Made by a program: the position numbers and the translations under genes. Shown here one piece after another: positions 51,017-61,115 of a DNA stretch of 64,000 nucleotides. Within the stretch, counting starts at the first letter, position 1. Each line of letters begins with the position of its first letter. The notes beneath the pieces are model-generated. The model made no database searches and was not told the DNA's origin. It saw only the letters and a program-made list of their open reading frames with translations. The stretch is from Schistocephalus solidus (taxonomy: Eukaryota > Platyhelminthes > Cestoda > Diphyllobothriidea > Diphyllobothriidae). The stretch spans positions 1 through 64,000 of the forward strand of contig WEDG01000754.1 of NCBI GenBank assembly GCA_017591395.1, read 5' to 3'.

Positions 51017-51100
51017 GACTGTCTCTGATGATGGGTTCAAGTACTAATCTGAAGCGTCATACCAAGAAACTTGTTCCAGCGATCGGAAACCTTGGCAAGT
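51017..51100 (+). repeat. PLE-like 3' tail fused to the LINE endonuclease
   Basis: CTGTCTCTGATGATGGGTTC, then TAATCTGAAGCGTCATACC resembles the PLE tail CTGTCTCTGAAGATGGGTTC, ATCC...AACGTCAGG at 16.5 kb (minus strand). Confidence 0.45.
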
Positions 51101-51243
51101 AGTCTCCTAAGTAGTTCAACAAGTGCAGGTTGACAAAGTAGTTTTTCCACAGAGCAGGAACCGATTTTACTCTAAATGTTACAATTTTTCTCGGTAAGGA
51201 CGCGAAAAAGACATCGAAATTCCATAAAAACAGTCCAGCTTAC

Positions 51244-51845
51244 CCGGAGAGGAGGGGGCGGTTAAATTAGAGTAATAAGGATGGGCAGGCCCGATGGTGT
51301 TTGCGACGTCCGTTAAGCAGGATATATCGGTCCTTTTTTGGCCGCGAAAGGCGGTGGGGAGGGACCAGTCAGTAGCGCCAAGGTTACTATTCGAGGTGTT
51401 TCCATGCTGCTGCAACGGGGAAAGGGTCGGGGATGAAGGTGAGCTTGGACAGAATTTTGACCGCTGGATGGCAGCAGAGGCAGCGCCGATCACAACCGCC
51501 TCCGCGTCCTCCGCATCTGGCCATCGCTCGTTTCCCCCCTCAGAGTCAGCTCCGGTTTCGCCCACCTGGTCGCGCAGACGCGGATGCCTGGACAGACTGC
51601 TGTCTTTCACGTAAGAGGACAGTGGCAGAAAGGGAGAATTAGCCGCGGCATCTGATGTCACAGCAGTTAAGGTCGGGGCGGTGTTTCGATTGGGGTTCTC
51701 CGAGAAACGGCTCAGGTCAGTGAGGAAGGCAGGCGGGGAGTTAGAGGGCAAGTGGAAGATGGTAATGCCGTCCTCGGTCATGGTGGGCAAGGGAGGCACT
51801 GTGGCCTGTGGATTCGACACGCAATTGCTCATATCTTCTGGAGGT
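51244..51845 (-). CDS. FAM102: FAM102/EEIG1 homologue, exon 4 (Ser/Pro-rich linker)
   Basis: A 602-nt open exon with a strong acceptor (TTCCACCCCTTCTAG, ending at 51846) and donor (CCGG|GTAAGC, 51243). It starts with one base that completes the GT of exon 3 to a Val codon, giving CFR-V-PPEDMSN across the junction. That agrees in position with CFKTPPS, just after the C2 domain of FAM102A. The 200 codons that follow are rich in Ser, Pro, Ala and Asn, with acidic patches and no transmembrane segment. I expect intrinsic disorder, as in the family's linker. The next intron is about 7.2 kb and carries a LINE endonuclease fragment on the opposite strand. Exon limits are well supported by splice sites and phase; the function of the linker is unknown. 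Confidence 0.8.
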
Positions 51846-51968
51846 CTAGAAGGGGTGGAAAGGGAAACGTAGGAAATTTTACCTCATGCATGTATTTAGA
51901 AAACGCCTTCGAAAATCTACTAAATTTGCAGTTTTCTGACAAAACAAACGCTTAACAAAGGGACGTGA

Positions 51969-51999
51969 ATATATATAAATATATATATATATATATATT
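51969..51999. repeat. (AT)n microsatellite
   Basis: About 31 bp of AT at the 3' end of the duplicated element that follows. Confidence 0.9.
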
Positions 52000-52915
52000 G
52001 TCGGAAAAATCGAGTTTTACTCGTGCATTTTCAAGTTTGTCACACCAACCCGTTGTCAGACGAAATTAACAGAGGAGAAATGAAATGGTCAGATTACCAG
52101 TTTGTGCTAAAGGACAGACAACCAACTGGGGTGTGAGGAATGGGCACATAACTGGATTGGGACCGGTTAGAGGGGGGGGGCTGTTAGGGCTCCCTGCGTC
52201 AGAGGCGAAGGGGCATGGCAACTAAATGCGACTGCAGACGGTAAACTTAATGGTCGTCGATGCGGGAGGGGAAAGAGTTAATTGCACCGATGTTGGAGGT
52301 GTTAATAGTTTCAACTGTTGTTCGCCATGTCAGGGGAGGGGTTAGCTAGACAGTGAGATTCAACATGGTCGAGTCATGCGCCCATAACCTAACCACAGCC
52401 ACTATATATATAAAGAGAGAAGTCATTGTAGAAAAAAAGGGATTATACTCGTGATTTTTAAGTCGGTAACACCAACTCATCGTCAGACGATATGAACAGA
52501 GGAAAAATTAAAATGGTCAAGCGCGACAGGACAGTGACGGGCTGACAATTAATGTGCGAGAGGGGGTGGGTACATAATAACGGTTGTATTTGGGGCAGGG
52601 GTGGGAGCGAGGGAGAACTTTTAAGACTCTGCGTTGGACGGGAAGTGGAATGGCGATTTAATAGAACTTCAGGGGAACGAAATTAGCGATCGTCAATATG
52701 GGGTGACGACAGAGGTCATTGTGCGATGTTGTAGGTGTTTAGGGGATGCAGCTGTAGTTCACCGTATCTGGGGCAGGAGGTGACGAGTGGGTGAGATTCT
52801 TTATGGTCCGGCATGAGTAAGTGGTTAATGTTAGGTCGTGGGCGCAGGTCCGTGAGCCGGGCACGCCGACCTTCATAATGAGCGTGCAGACCGAAATGAC
52901 AGTTGATGTTGATCG
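52000..52915 (-). repeat. Two tandem copies of a ~450-bp element with PLE-like tail
   Basis: Copies 52000-52430 and 52431-52915, minus strand, with matching landmarks. Reverse complement: TCGTCTGACAACGGGTTGGT, then CTTGAAAATGCACGAGTAAA for the tail, a GGTGAACTACAGCTGCA-type middle and a CGCCCACGACCTAACATTAA-type 5' part. No coding capacity. Confidence 0.65.
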
Positions 52916-53009
52916 TGCTAGTGTCAGGCTTCGAGAAATTTTCACGCCTGTTTGTTGATAGCCATGGCCATAACTGCAGGTTAATCCCAAAGGAAACAGT
53001 GGGCTGGCA

Positions 53010-53545
53010 CTATAGCACAACCAGCATCAACCGTGATGTCAATTTAGACGCTCATTACGAAGGGCTGTGTATCCGACTCACGGACTTGCGCCCGCAACCT
53101 AACATTAACCGCTAATTCATGCCGGACCATGCAGAATCTCACACTCTCGCCACCTCTGTCCCAGATACGGTGAACCACAGCTGCAGCCCCTGACACCAAC
53201 AACATCAGCATCCCGCATTGAAGACTGCTAATTCCACGCCGTGCAGTCCTATAAAATCGCCATCCCCTTCCCCTTCCACGCAGGGAGCCGCAACAGTTCG
53301 CCCTCACTCCGTCCCCCGCCCCAAATCTAACCGTAATTATGTTCCCACCCCTCTCCTCCCCGCCTCCTCCCCCGCCCCAAATCTAACCGTAATTATGTTC
53401 CCACCCCTCTCCCCCACGAGTTGCTAGCCTGTCACTGTCCTGTCACGCCTGGCCATTTTACTTTTACTCTGTTCCTTTCATCTGACGACGGGTTGGTGTC
53501 ATCGGCTTGAAAATGCACGAGTACAATTCGATTTCTCAGACGAGC
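53010..53545 (+). repeat. Third, inverted copy of the same element
   Basis: Plus orientation: GCTCATTACGAAGGGCTGTG, GCAACCTAACATTAACCGC, ACGGTGAACCACAGCTGCAG, tail CATCTGACGACGGGTTGGTG and GAAAATGCACGAGTACAATT. It holds an internal duplication of about 50 bp (CCAAATCTAACCGTAATTAT occurs twice, near 53325 and 53377). Confidence 0.65.
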
Positions 53546-54974
53546 CTTCTCCCTGGAATCGACTATGGCACAGGCATTGTGAAACGTTTTACAAACAAAT
53601 GAACGTAAAAGATGATTTACGTAAAATACTTGCTGAATTCTTAGTCCGAATGAGAAGCACGAGTGGATGCATAAATGGCCACCACCCGAAAAGACGGACA
53701 ACGTTAGATAAGGGTGATGTCTGAAGCCAACACTGAGCTTCAGTTAGTTTTTTGCTAGTGCGTACTTTTGTGGAAAGTGCCCGCATAACTCATTTTCGAT
53801 CACGCCAGCTTCACACACTAATAAAAAAAAGTAAATCCGTCGTAGATAAGCAAGCGCGCCTGGGTGACATAAATATGCATTATATACTCGCTCCCTCAGT
53901 ACACAGACGTAACTACATCAGTTAGGCTAGAAAAGGCGCTGTTCACGCACTTAGACGACAACATATGGACAAAGTGACTATTTGAGTATGGTGTAAAGAT
54001 CAAAGTTCACTTGCGTGAGTACACAAACAATGGTGCTCGGTTTAAGTGCCACAACCACATAAATGGCCTACAGCAAGGATATGGGTAGCCCAAGACAAAA
54101 TTTTCGAAAGGGAAGTAGGGTTCTAGAACTTCAATAAAAAGCTTATGAGTACAACCGGTAACAAAGGAAATGAAATGAAAACTTATATCGGATGAAAATA
54201 ACAGATAGCTAACCAGGAGTGCATAGTCAGATGCCCGAGACTTTTTAGACCCCTGTGGATAGCCACACGAAATCTCTGAGATAACAGAGAAACAGGGTAA
54301 TATCTAGTGGGAAGAACGGGCAAGCGCTCTCGCATAAACTATGAACAGTGAGAGTTGGAGGATGTCATGAGGCGGTATAAGGACAGGCAGGATGTGGTGA
54401 GGACGTTCGTGTAGGACAGAAGATTCCGATGAAAGGAACAACGTGCTTATCTTTTGAACTCTGTGGGCTCTGTTGTATCGGCTTTAGTTCAGCTTGGCGG
54501 TGCCGTGATGCCGGAATATGACTGCGACTGCAGCCGATGAGATTTTAGGACCGATAGCGATCCCGATGAACAAATATTCCGATGAGGACTCCTCCCGACG
54601 GAAATCTACAGGTGCTACTCGCCAGTATTAACCAGCCGGTTTACACGACTTAATGACCCAAAATTTGCGAAAGAGAAGCCCTGCCCACAGATTGGATTGG
54701 CACTGCTGCTTTCCCGATCTGCCGGTGGTACAGACTTCTGCAAAAGATCTATTTTGGTACAAGTTTTAACACTGCCATAAAAGTCTTCGCAGTCCCTCTC
54801 CTAAATCAGTAGCTATTTTATTAGGAAGTGCGGCTAAAAATGGATCAGCATGACTCTTGGTCGGGAAGAGGGAGTGTGGTTTCCTTGTTGGCTTCATCGA
54901 ACACTTTCGTCAATAGTCCACTTTTCGTCTGCTTTAAGGAATTGGCCTCCATTAGTAACCCTACCTCTCTGACA
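53546..54974. other. Anonymous intron 3 sequence
   Basis: No supported feature. Confidence 0.35.
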
Positions 54975-55330
54975 GACAGTTCGACCAGCGTAGTCCGACG
55001 ATGTCCACCGTATGCTCCATGTGAAAGTGGAGCAGGGACGGTGACATGCGCGTGATTTAGTTTAAAGTGATAGAAGCCTTGCACTGCAGCTACCGCACTC
55101 TCCTCCTTCCCCACCTGAGCCCGGTGTCAAGAAAACCGGAGGCGGGAGAGGACGCAGGTGGCTGGCGCGGCCGGGTCCCCTAAGTCCTAGCTGCCCTTAG
55201 GCGTGCCACCACACCTCCCATGTTCAGCATTTATTAGCGGAGCACAACCCGAATAACACATGTCATGCCCTGATGTGGCCCCCGTGTTGGTCCAACGTAT
55301 CTACCACGTGGCCCGTTTATGGGGCACACC
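54975..55330 (-). repeat. Interspersed repeat B, copy 12
   Basis: Very similar to the copy at 17.2-17.6 kb over its whole length (CGATGTCCACCGTATGCTCC, GCCACCACACCTCCCATGTT, CCCCCGTGTTGGTCCAACG), in the same orientation. Confidence 0.75.
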
Positions 55331-56599
55331 TCTCTGACAGGACACGCTGCAGACGTCATACAAATGCAACTAGCACGGTTGCTTAGACCTTACTATTGCC
55401 GACAGGGCAGCAAGTCCGTGTGGATGTTGAAGCCGGTGGCTTTATGTGGTATCATATTCGGCCACTGTAGTGTGCTCTCAATAACACAATTCAATTTGTC
55501 ATAAATTGGGATTTTCAGCCTCTTTTAGAGGACCACCAGTATGAAACAAAAGGTTTTGAGCCGTGTAGTAGGGGTCTTGACAACACTGATCGACTGGTGA
55601 TGGTGAGCTCCTCTGAATTAATGTATAATGCTGCATCTCAGGTATGTATGAAGTCAGTGGTACTCCTCAAAGAGGGTGATTGCCTCAGTCAATGCAGTCG
55701 GAGACATGTGCGTCGTTCCATTCAGTGGGTAACTCCTAGTGGATATCTTCTGTTATCTTTTTAGCAGAGCTGTGAAAGATTAATTGGACTATCAGAGCAA
55801 CTATGTGCTAGTGGCTTCCGTCCCACTGCATGAGATCGGTCTTAATACAAAGGTATCAATAGACGAAGCTTCTATTGTAACTAGCGCAGGCGGATTATAT
55901 TTATTGTCTGAAAATATGCGATCGATAACCCTCTGTGGAGAGACTAGTGTTGGGAGCACAATTTTACAAATGCACCCTCCTCACTCCCTGAGGTTCGGGT
56001 CGCAGACATGTGCTGTGGTGATTTCAAGGAGCTGTCGTCTGAAGTGTTACCCTTGTTTAGACCAGCACTAGATACGCGGTTGCTAACTAACGAAATGGAA
56101 GGAAGTGGAAAAGCCTACTTTAACGGGGGCCCATGCTCTTATGATCTATGTCTTGCATATCTGTCGTGCGCGCAGGTAGAATTTTACTGTGAATTCTGCC
56201 GCCAATCGGCTGCAAGCTAGTGGCAGTTATTCGGGATGTTGTCGCCCTGTGAAATGCATTCGGTAACCACAAGCACAAAAACGGGGTTTTGACAAGTGTA
56301 AAAAGTTTTTGTGGAGAAATTTCACAGTCCATGTCGGGAGGTGAAAACTATAATTTTATTGTGAAGCTAGATTGTGAAAGTGATATCACAATGATGATAA
56401 AAGCTAACATTAAAATTCGGTGCTACAAATGCAGAAATACTACTCGATGTGTACGATATATAGAAAAGGCATTTTGAGGGATGAAAGGGCAAAATGCATC
56501 CATTTTCAAGTCTATTAACTGTTTAAAAAAATGATAAAGGACAATAAGGTTAAAATAAAACTCCTAGGTGGCAGTATTGCGGTAATTTATGTGACTTAC
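55331..56599. other. Anonymous intron 3 sequence
   Basis: Short plus-strand frames only, opposite to the gene, with no recognisable domain. Confidence 0.35.
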
Positions 56600-56799
56600 A
56601 CACGAAAACAAGTATTTCCGAAAACCTGTCTGCATGTGAAGGAGACCATGAGAAGGGAATTATCCTGGCGTTTTCGCTTCTCCTCATAGCCCTCCAGAAT
56701 ATAACGACGACGACAGCGAACATTTCCACTAGCAGCGAAGCAGGAAAGGTTAACCGTGACATAGCCGATTTTGTGAAATGACTTCCCGCCTTTTGCCTC
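56600..56799 (-). CDS. FAM102: FAM102/EEIG1 homologue, exon 3 (end of NT-C2 domain)
   Basis: The exon follows a textbook acceptor (CTTCTCTTATTCCAG, ending at 56800) and starts at a codon boundary. The translation begins EAKGGKSFHKIGYVTVNLS and continues through SGNVRC, ILEGYEEKRKRQDNS and FGNTCFR. This matches the most conserved part of FAM102 proteins (ELKGGKAYSKLGF, then VRC..LEGYD, then RQDNSILKV, then DPCFK). It is the strongest single piece of evidence for the gene's identity. The exon ends with two spare bases before a consensus donor (GT|GTAAGT, 56599). It has 66 codons plus 2 nt, without stops or frameshifts. Confidence 0.9.
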
Positions 56800-57372
56800 C
56801 TGGAATAAGAGAAGCAAAAACGTTTACCTGAAGGATTAAATAGTTAGTATCTGTAAGTATGCAAATGCTCGTAAGAAAAACGCTGTAGGTTTCTTGGTTA
56901 AAGTTTATAGCCCAGCAAATGAACAGGTGAAGTTCAATGAGGATAATAAGCTTGTTCAATAGATCCTAGTTGCCAATATGAGCGTGAGTCCATCTCCAGA
57001 AAACACGAAGTAAAGCAGGAAAAACGTTAGCCATTTAAGTCTGTTGTTTTATAAAATAAAGGTGCGCCAATGGGTGATATACAATGTTTCATTTTTTCCT
57101 TGGAAACCTGAAACTTAATCTGATGCATTAGTCACTATTCCTGCCATCTAAACAACTGTTTAGTTAGATATAAAATTAAAATACAATCGAACATGCACCG
57201 GTCATACGATTCAGACAAAGAAATAGGCTTCCGATTATCTTTTAGATTGCATTTAATGCAATCAATGCGATCTATAGATCGCGAAAGTATATTAAACTTT
57301 ATTCCTGTTATGGGAGCTTTGGCACTTATAAATAAACACATATTTTTCTAAAGCACGGCTTTTGGAACAAAC

Positions 57373-57493
57373 CATTCGCACTGAAAATTTCACTTTGCAA
57401 TTCTCCAGGAGGTTTGTCACCGGATCAGTTCTCATGCTGCAACGAAAGGTGTGAACACTGTTCCACGGAACTGCATGATTAACCACAGCAACC
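57373..57493 (-). CDS. FAM102: FAM102/EEIG1 homologue, exon 2 (middle of NT-C2 domain)
   Basis: The exon starts after a strong acceptor (GACTTTTTTAG at 57504-57494). It opens with one base that completes the codon split by the 44-nt intron 1. Its 40 codons include NHAVPWNSVHTFRCSM and then TNLLENCKVKFSVRM, which line up residue by residue with the C-V-W...F-F-C-M and TGLLDPC-F-SVR blocks of the vertebrate C2 domain. It ends at a codon boundary at ATG|GTTTGT, a weak but phase-correct donor. The joined exon 1/2 peptide (KIRLL, then SSRQ, then NHAVPW) is about four residues shorter than the human loop, so no domain core is lost. Confidence 0.82.
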
Positions 57494-57537
57494 CTAAAAA
57501 AGTCAATGAAGCCAATCGGGTTAACCTTGGACTATAC

Positions 57538-57680
57538 TGTCTGGAACTTCTCACATTCAAAAGCCGAATCTTCGTAAATATTACAGCATTCACGTAAGGC
57601 ACAGCCATTAAACTGTGCAAGTGAACAAAAACCTCGAACTGTGACCGTTTCTTTTTGTTTGCAACTGGAACGCAGGTCAT
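57538..57680 (-). CDS. FAM102: FAM102/EEIG1 (SYM-3) homologue, exon 1 (start of NT-C2 domain)
   Basis: First recognised coding exon of the one host gene in the window. Read from the ATG at 57680, it encodes a basic N-terminus (KKKR), then the opening beta strands of the NT-type C2 domain, with the family signature AVPYVNAVIFTKIRLLN (FAM102A has a closely similar AVPFVNG-FCKVRLL stretch). An in-frame ATG at 57710 would add ten residues. I prefer 57680 because FAM102 proteins start only a few residues before the basic patch, but the choice is uncertain, and a possible acceptor (TTTAG, about 57700) could mean a further upstream exon. The exon ends with two spare bases at ACA|GTATAG (57537). A GTGAGA at about 57560 is a stronger-looking donor but gives the wrong phase for exon 2. 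FAM102/EEIG proteins are intracellular C2-domain proteins studied in hormone-induced expression, osteoclast signalling and (SYM-3) worm morphogenesis. The molecular role in flatworms is not known to me. Confidence 0.8.
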
Positions 57681-57710
57681 TGTTCGGCAACTGAGCCGTC
57701 TAAAGACCAT

Positions 57711-58006
57711 TCGACGGAAAATAAAAAGAACTATGTCATCGCACAGAAAATAAGCAATTCGACCGATCCAAGCAAAGCGCTTGTAAAACAACTGACTAAA
57801 ACAACTGTTTTAAAAGGCGATGAAAATACTTGACAGATTTTTATGTGATTCAATTCAATTGATTTTGAGGAAAATAGGCATGGGCCTTTGAGTACACTAT
57901 CTTTAACGTGAAATTTTATGCAGTGTACAGCGAAATCATGTAAGTTGCAAAAGTTCAAAGGCCACCATAAAATATGATTATTGGTGCGTGAATCTCGAGG
58001 GTTAAG
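57711..58006 (-). promoter_or_regulatory. Probable 5' flank of the FAM102 homologue
   Basis: Only about 300 bp separate the most upstream candidate ATG (57710) from the end of a minus-strand LINE fragment at 58007. Any proximal promoter and 5' UTR that are not repeat-derived should lie here. The stretch is AT-rich. I see no convincing TATA box or spliced-leader acceptor beyond a weak TTTAG near 57700. Confidence 0.25.
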
Positions 58007-58490
58007 TTAAATCCCCCATTGCTCTGGCTCATTTTGGAATATAAAACTGTCGAGGTTCCTTTTAAAGCTTTCCAGTGATGGTGACATCACAACGTCTACA
58101 TGGAGGGCATTCCATGGTGCGACCACTCTGACAGATAATGTGAACTTGCGTACATCCAGTCTCGCCAACTGGACGAGCCGTTTCAATGGGCGATCTCGGA
58201 GATAGGTCAGGGCAGCAAATTCAAAGATATCGGAGAATTCCAGGCAACAATCCAATCCCTTCACAATGTGGAATGTCTGCAGGAGATCCCCGCGCATTTG
58301 CATATAACTCAAAGGGAACTGATTTAGATTTGTTAGGCGGGTGCATATGGAAAGTAGCTTTGACTCACAGCCATTATGGTGGCTCTCCTTTGTTCTCTTT
58401 CGAGACAGTTCTGTTCTTAAACTGTATAGCGTCCCAGACTTGTACAGCATACTCCAAATGCGGCATAACGAATATTCCAAAATCTTAGCG
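58007..58490 (-). mobile_element. CR1/jockey-like LINE 3' fragment
   Basis: Minus-strand: MPHLEYAVQVWD, then a frameshift, LNQFPLSYMQMRGDLLQTF, HIVKGLDCCLEFSDIFEF, LRDRPLKRLVQLARLDVRKF, SVRVVAPWNALHVDVVMSPS, LESFKRNLDSF. This is the C-terminal part of a LINE RT ORF with its natural stop at 58007. Lies just upstream of the FAM102 start, same strand. Confidence 0.8.
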
Positions 58491-58554
58491 AACCGATCAC
58501 CATCGGCTAAACGTCTGAATGTAACTCCACCTTTACGTTAATGTAATAAAAATT

Positions 58555-59050
58555 TCGTTACAGAGGATTTGGGCAAAGTAGAATTGTTAAATTCGTTTTT
58601 TGCCAACCATTTTACCATTGAAACTAGCCTCTTTCCCTCAATTCCTCTGGTTTGGGTGCTGACTCCGTTGAAGCTCTCTTCGGTTCTGATGGCGTTCACA
58701 GACTCTGAATCCTGTGCCGGTCTTCATGCTGAGGGCAATATTGCTGGCTCTGCAGACCCCAATCGGCTTATTTCTCAGTCGACAGCGAACAGCCGCTAGC
58801 CGACATACCTGCTGGTGCAGAATATCGGATCCGTAACACTGAATGGAGAGGTTCTTCACCGGGCACCTGTGTTAACGCGTCCCTGTCCTGAACTTTAATT
58901 ACTCAATAAGCGGCAGTTTTTTCTCCTGAAAACACCTGAAACAACGATCAGGAGTTTTTTTTCACTGTCAGCTTGACCCTCTACTGTATATATTTTTTTG
59001 ACCTTGCCGGTCAACTGGCAATAAATAAATTAAAATTAAATTAAAATTAA
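58555..59050 (+). mobile_element. LINE scraps and LINE-type 3' terminus
   Basis: VELLNSFFANHFTIE (58570-58620) is the LINE segment just before the RT core. 58980-59045 is a LINE-like 3' end: TTGACCTTGCCGGTCAACTG, then a short tandem tail of AATTAAATTA units. The middle is not recognised. Confidence 0.5.
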
Positions 59051-59099
59051 ATTCACTTCTAACAACCATTAATTTCTCGCCTTCAAGTATTCAACAAGA

Positions 59100-61115
59100 A
59101 ATAACTCACCTAAATTTCATATTCGGTTGGAACTGAAAACATTCCTAACTCACTTATTAAACAGTTTAGATATTTTCCACCTTTACTTAGCAAATTATTC
59201 TCAGTATTTCTCGACAACGGTTTCTTCCCCGCTTTTTGGAAAACTTTTATTACAATACCAGTTATTAAATGATGTTGCCACCCTCACATTCATAATAATC
59301 GCGGTGTTCATAAAATGCAGTATCTCTTGCTAAACTCTTCGAAAAACTAATTGCAAAACACTATGATTTTTTTCATAAGTACTCAAATTCTCAACTTCAA
59401 CATGGTTTTTTTTACCGGACCGCTCTTGTGAAACCTGCTAAATTTCTTTTCTAAATCAACTAACCTCTCTTTATTATGAGCCTCTATCTGTACTAGTTAT
59501 GTATTTTGATCTAAGTAAGGCATTCTATAAAAAGTCTCGTAGACGACTTCTATCTAAAGTAGAAGCTATAGGATTTCGTAGTCCCCCTACTAACTTTATT
59601 TTATCATACCTTTTTGACCGAAAACAAAAAGTTTTAGTGGGATCCTCATACTCAAGTGCTACCCCGATTGTGATTGGTGTCTTTAAAGTTACCGTATTAA
59701 GTCATTTTTTTCTTACTTTACATAAATGACATCACATCGATACGTAAACATTCTCAAACTTGCATGTATGCTGAGGACCTTAAATGCGTTTATTACTTCC
59801 CTAACTCGACGGCCGAACGATGCCTGGAACAAATGTATTCGAAATTAAACGCTCTTTTGGCGAGAAGCTCCACATAGCTAATGGAGCTCTCACCTTAGTG
59901 TCGCTTTGTGTGTTGTGGGCGTGTAAGGCTGCCACAACCTGTTCTTTTAAAAAGGTTGCCCTATGACTGAATGTTCCTCCATCTACACCAATAAATTATA
60001 TCTTTCGCCTCGTGCCGATCGAATTATGGCCAAAGCTGTTCCGATTTGGGGCTATATACCTTTTAATTTCTACCTTACTTAAATAAAATCAAGATTTTAT
60101 CTTATGTTTGTACTTGTCATTCTAGAATTTTGCTGTGCTTTCTTCGGTTATATGAACGAATCTTGCCGTTCAAAAATTGAAAATACTCAAAGACATTTCC
60201 CTAAAAAACCTCCTGTATCCGACTCTTCCAAAAACTGCCAACCCAACTAGATGCTAGCTGACGATGCTAAAATTATTTGGGTCAGTAGACTAGAAACAGG
60301 CTTTTGTTGCCTTTTTCGACTAAATAATAGCTCAAATCTCCCAAAGCTTTATGTCGATATCCCCATTAGTTATCCTTATAACCTTAGAAATTCTGCACTG
60401 CTTATACCTCCTCCTACATCCTTCACGTGTAAAGGCTCTCTTTTCATTGCTTCTAGGCAAATATTTCTTTGGAATAACTTGCCAATTTAAATTAGGTCGT
60501 TAACTTGTCCATCCGCATTCAAGCGAAGACTGCACATTTATCTTCACACTTACTCTATATACGTTTAATTAACGTATATATTAACGTACATATTTGGATG
60601 TACACATTCGGACGTACACATTCGGCCGTACAAAGTGTAAAATGCTGCTGCTTCGTTAGATATTTTCCATCATCAGATTTCAATTCTGGATCCTGATATG
60701 CTGAGGGTTCAGGTCCGCTGACGCCTGTTCTGCAGCTTTTGTTTCATGTGCATTAGTGATCAAGAATGAAGCATATCGATGTTTCATTATCTCATTTTGA
60801 AATGCTACTGCAGTATTAGCCTACACTACCACCTTAACTTATTTTCCTAAGCAGTTTTTTTCACCTACCATCTTTTTTAAAATGGTGGCATATTGAATTC
60901 TGCTTCCATTTTCAAGGTAGGAGTTTTTTCACTGCCTAATTTCGAGTTCACTATTAATTTCAAAATATCGCAAAATTTTGAACTAACAGGACAATTTCTG
61001 CATACATTCTGAAATATTTGTACATTTTCTCTGCACACATTGTCATAATTTTATTTCGTTACTAATTTTTGTTCAGACTGTGCCTTGCCGGTGCAAATCA
61101 AATATAAATTCCAAA
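59100..61115 (+). mobile_element. Decayed CR1/jockey-like LINE with 3' end
   Basis: RT blocks scattered over frames: LFSVFLDNGFFPAFWKTF, YFDLSKAFYKKSRRRLLSKV (motif A), FILSYLFDRKQKVLVGSSYS, CMYAEDLKCVYYF (motif C, YADD changed to YAED), LEFCCAFFGYMNESCRSKIE, YNLRNSALLIPPPTSFTCKG, FIASRQIFLWNNLPI. Many stops and frameshifts. A terminus TGTGCCTTGCCGGTGCAAAT followed by AAATATAAATTCC at 61080-61115 resembles the one at 59.0 kb. Confidence 0.78.

Noticed and set aside
51294..51614. Plus-strand frames opposite exon 4
   Set aside because: Shadows of the minus-strand exon, which has matching splice sites.
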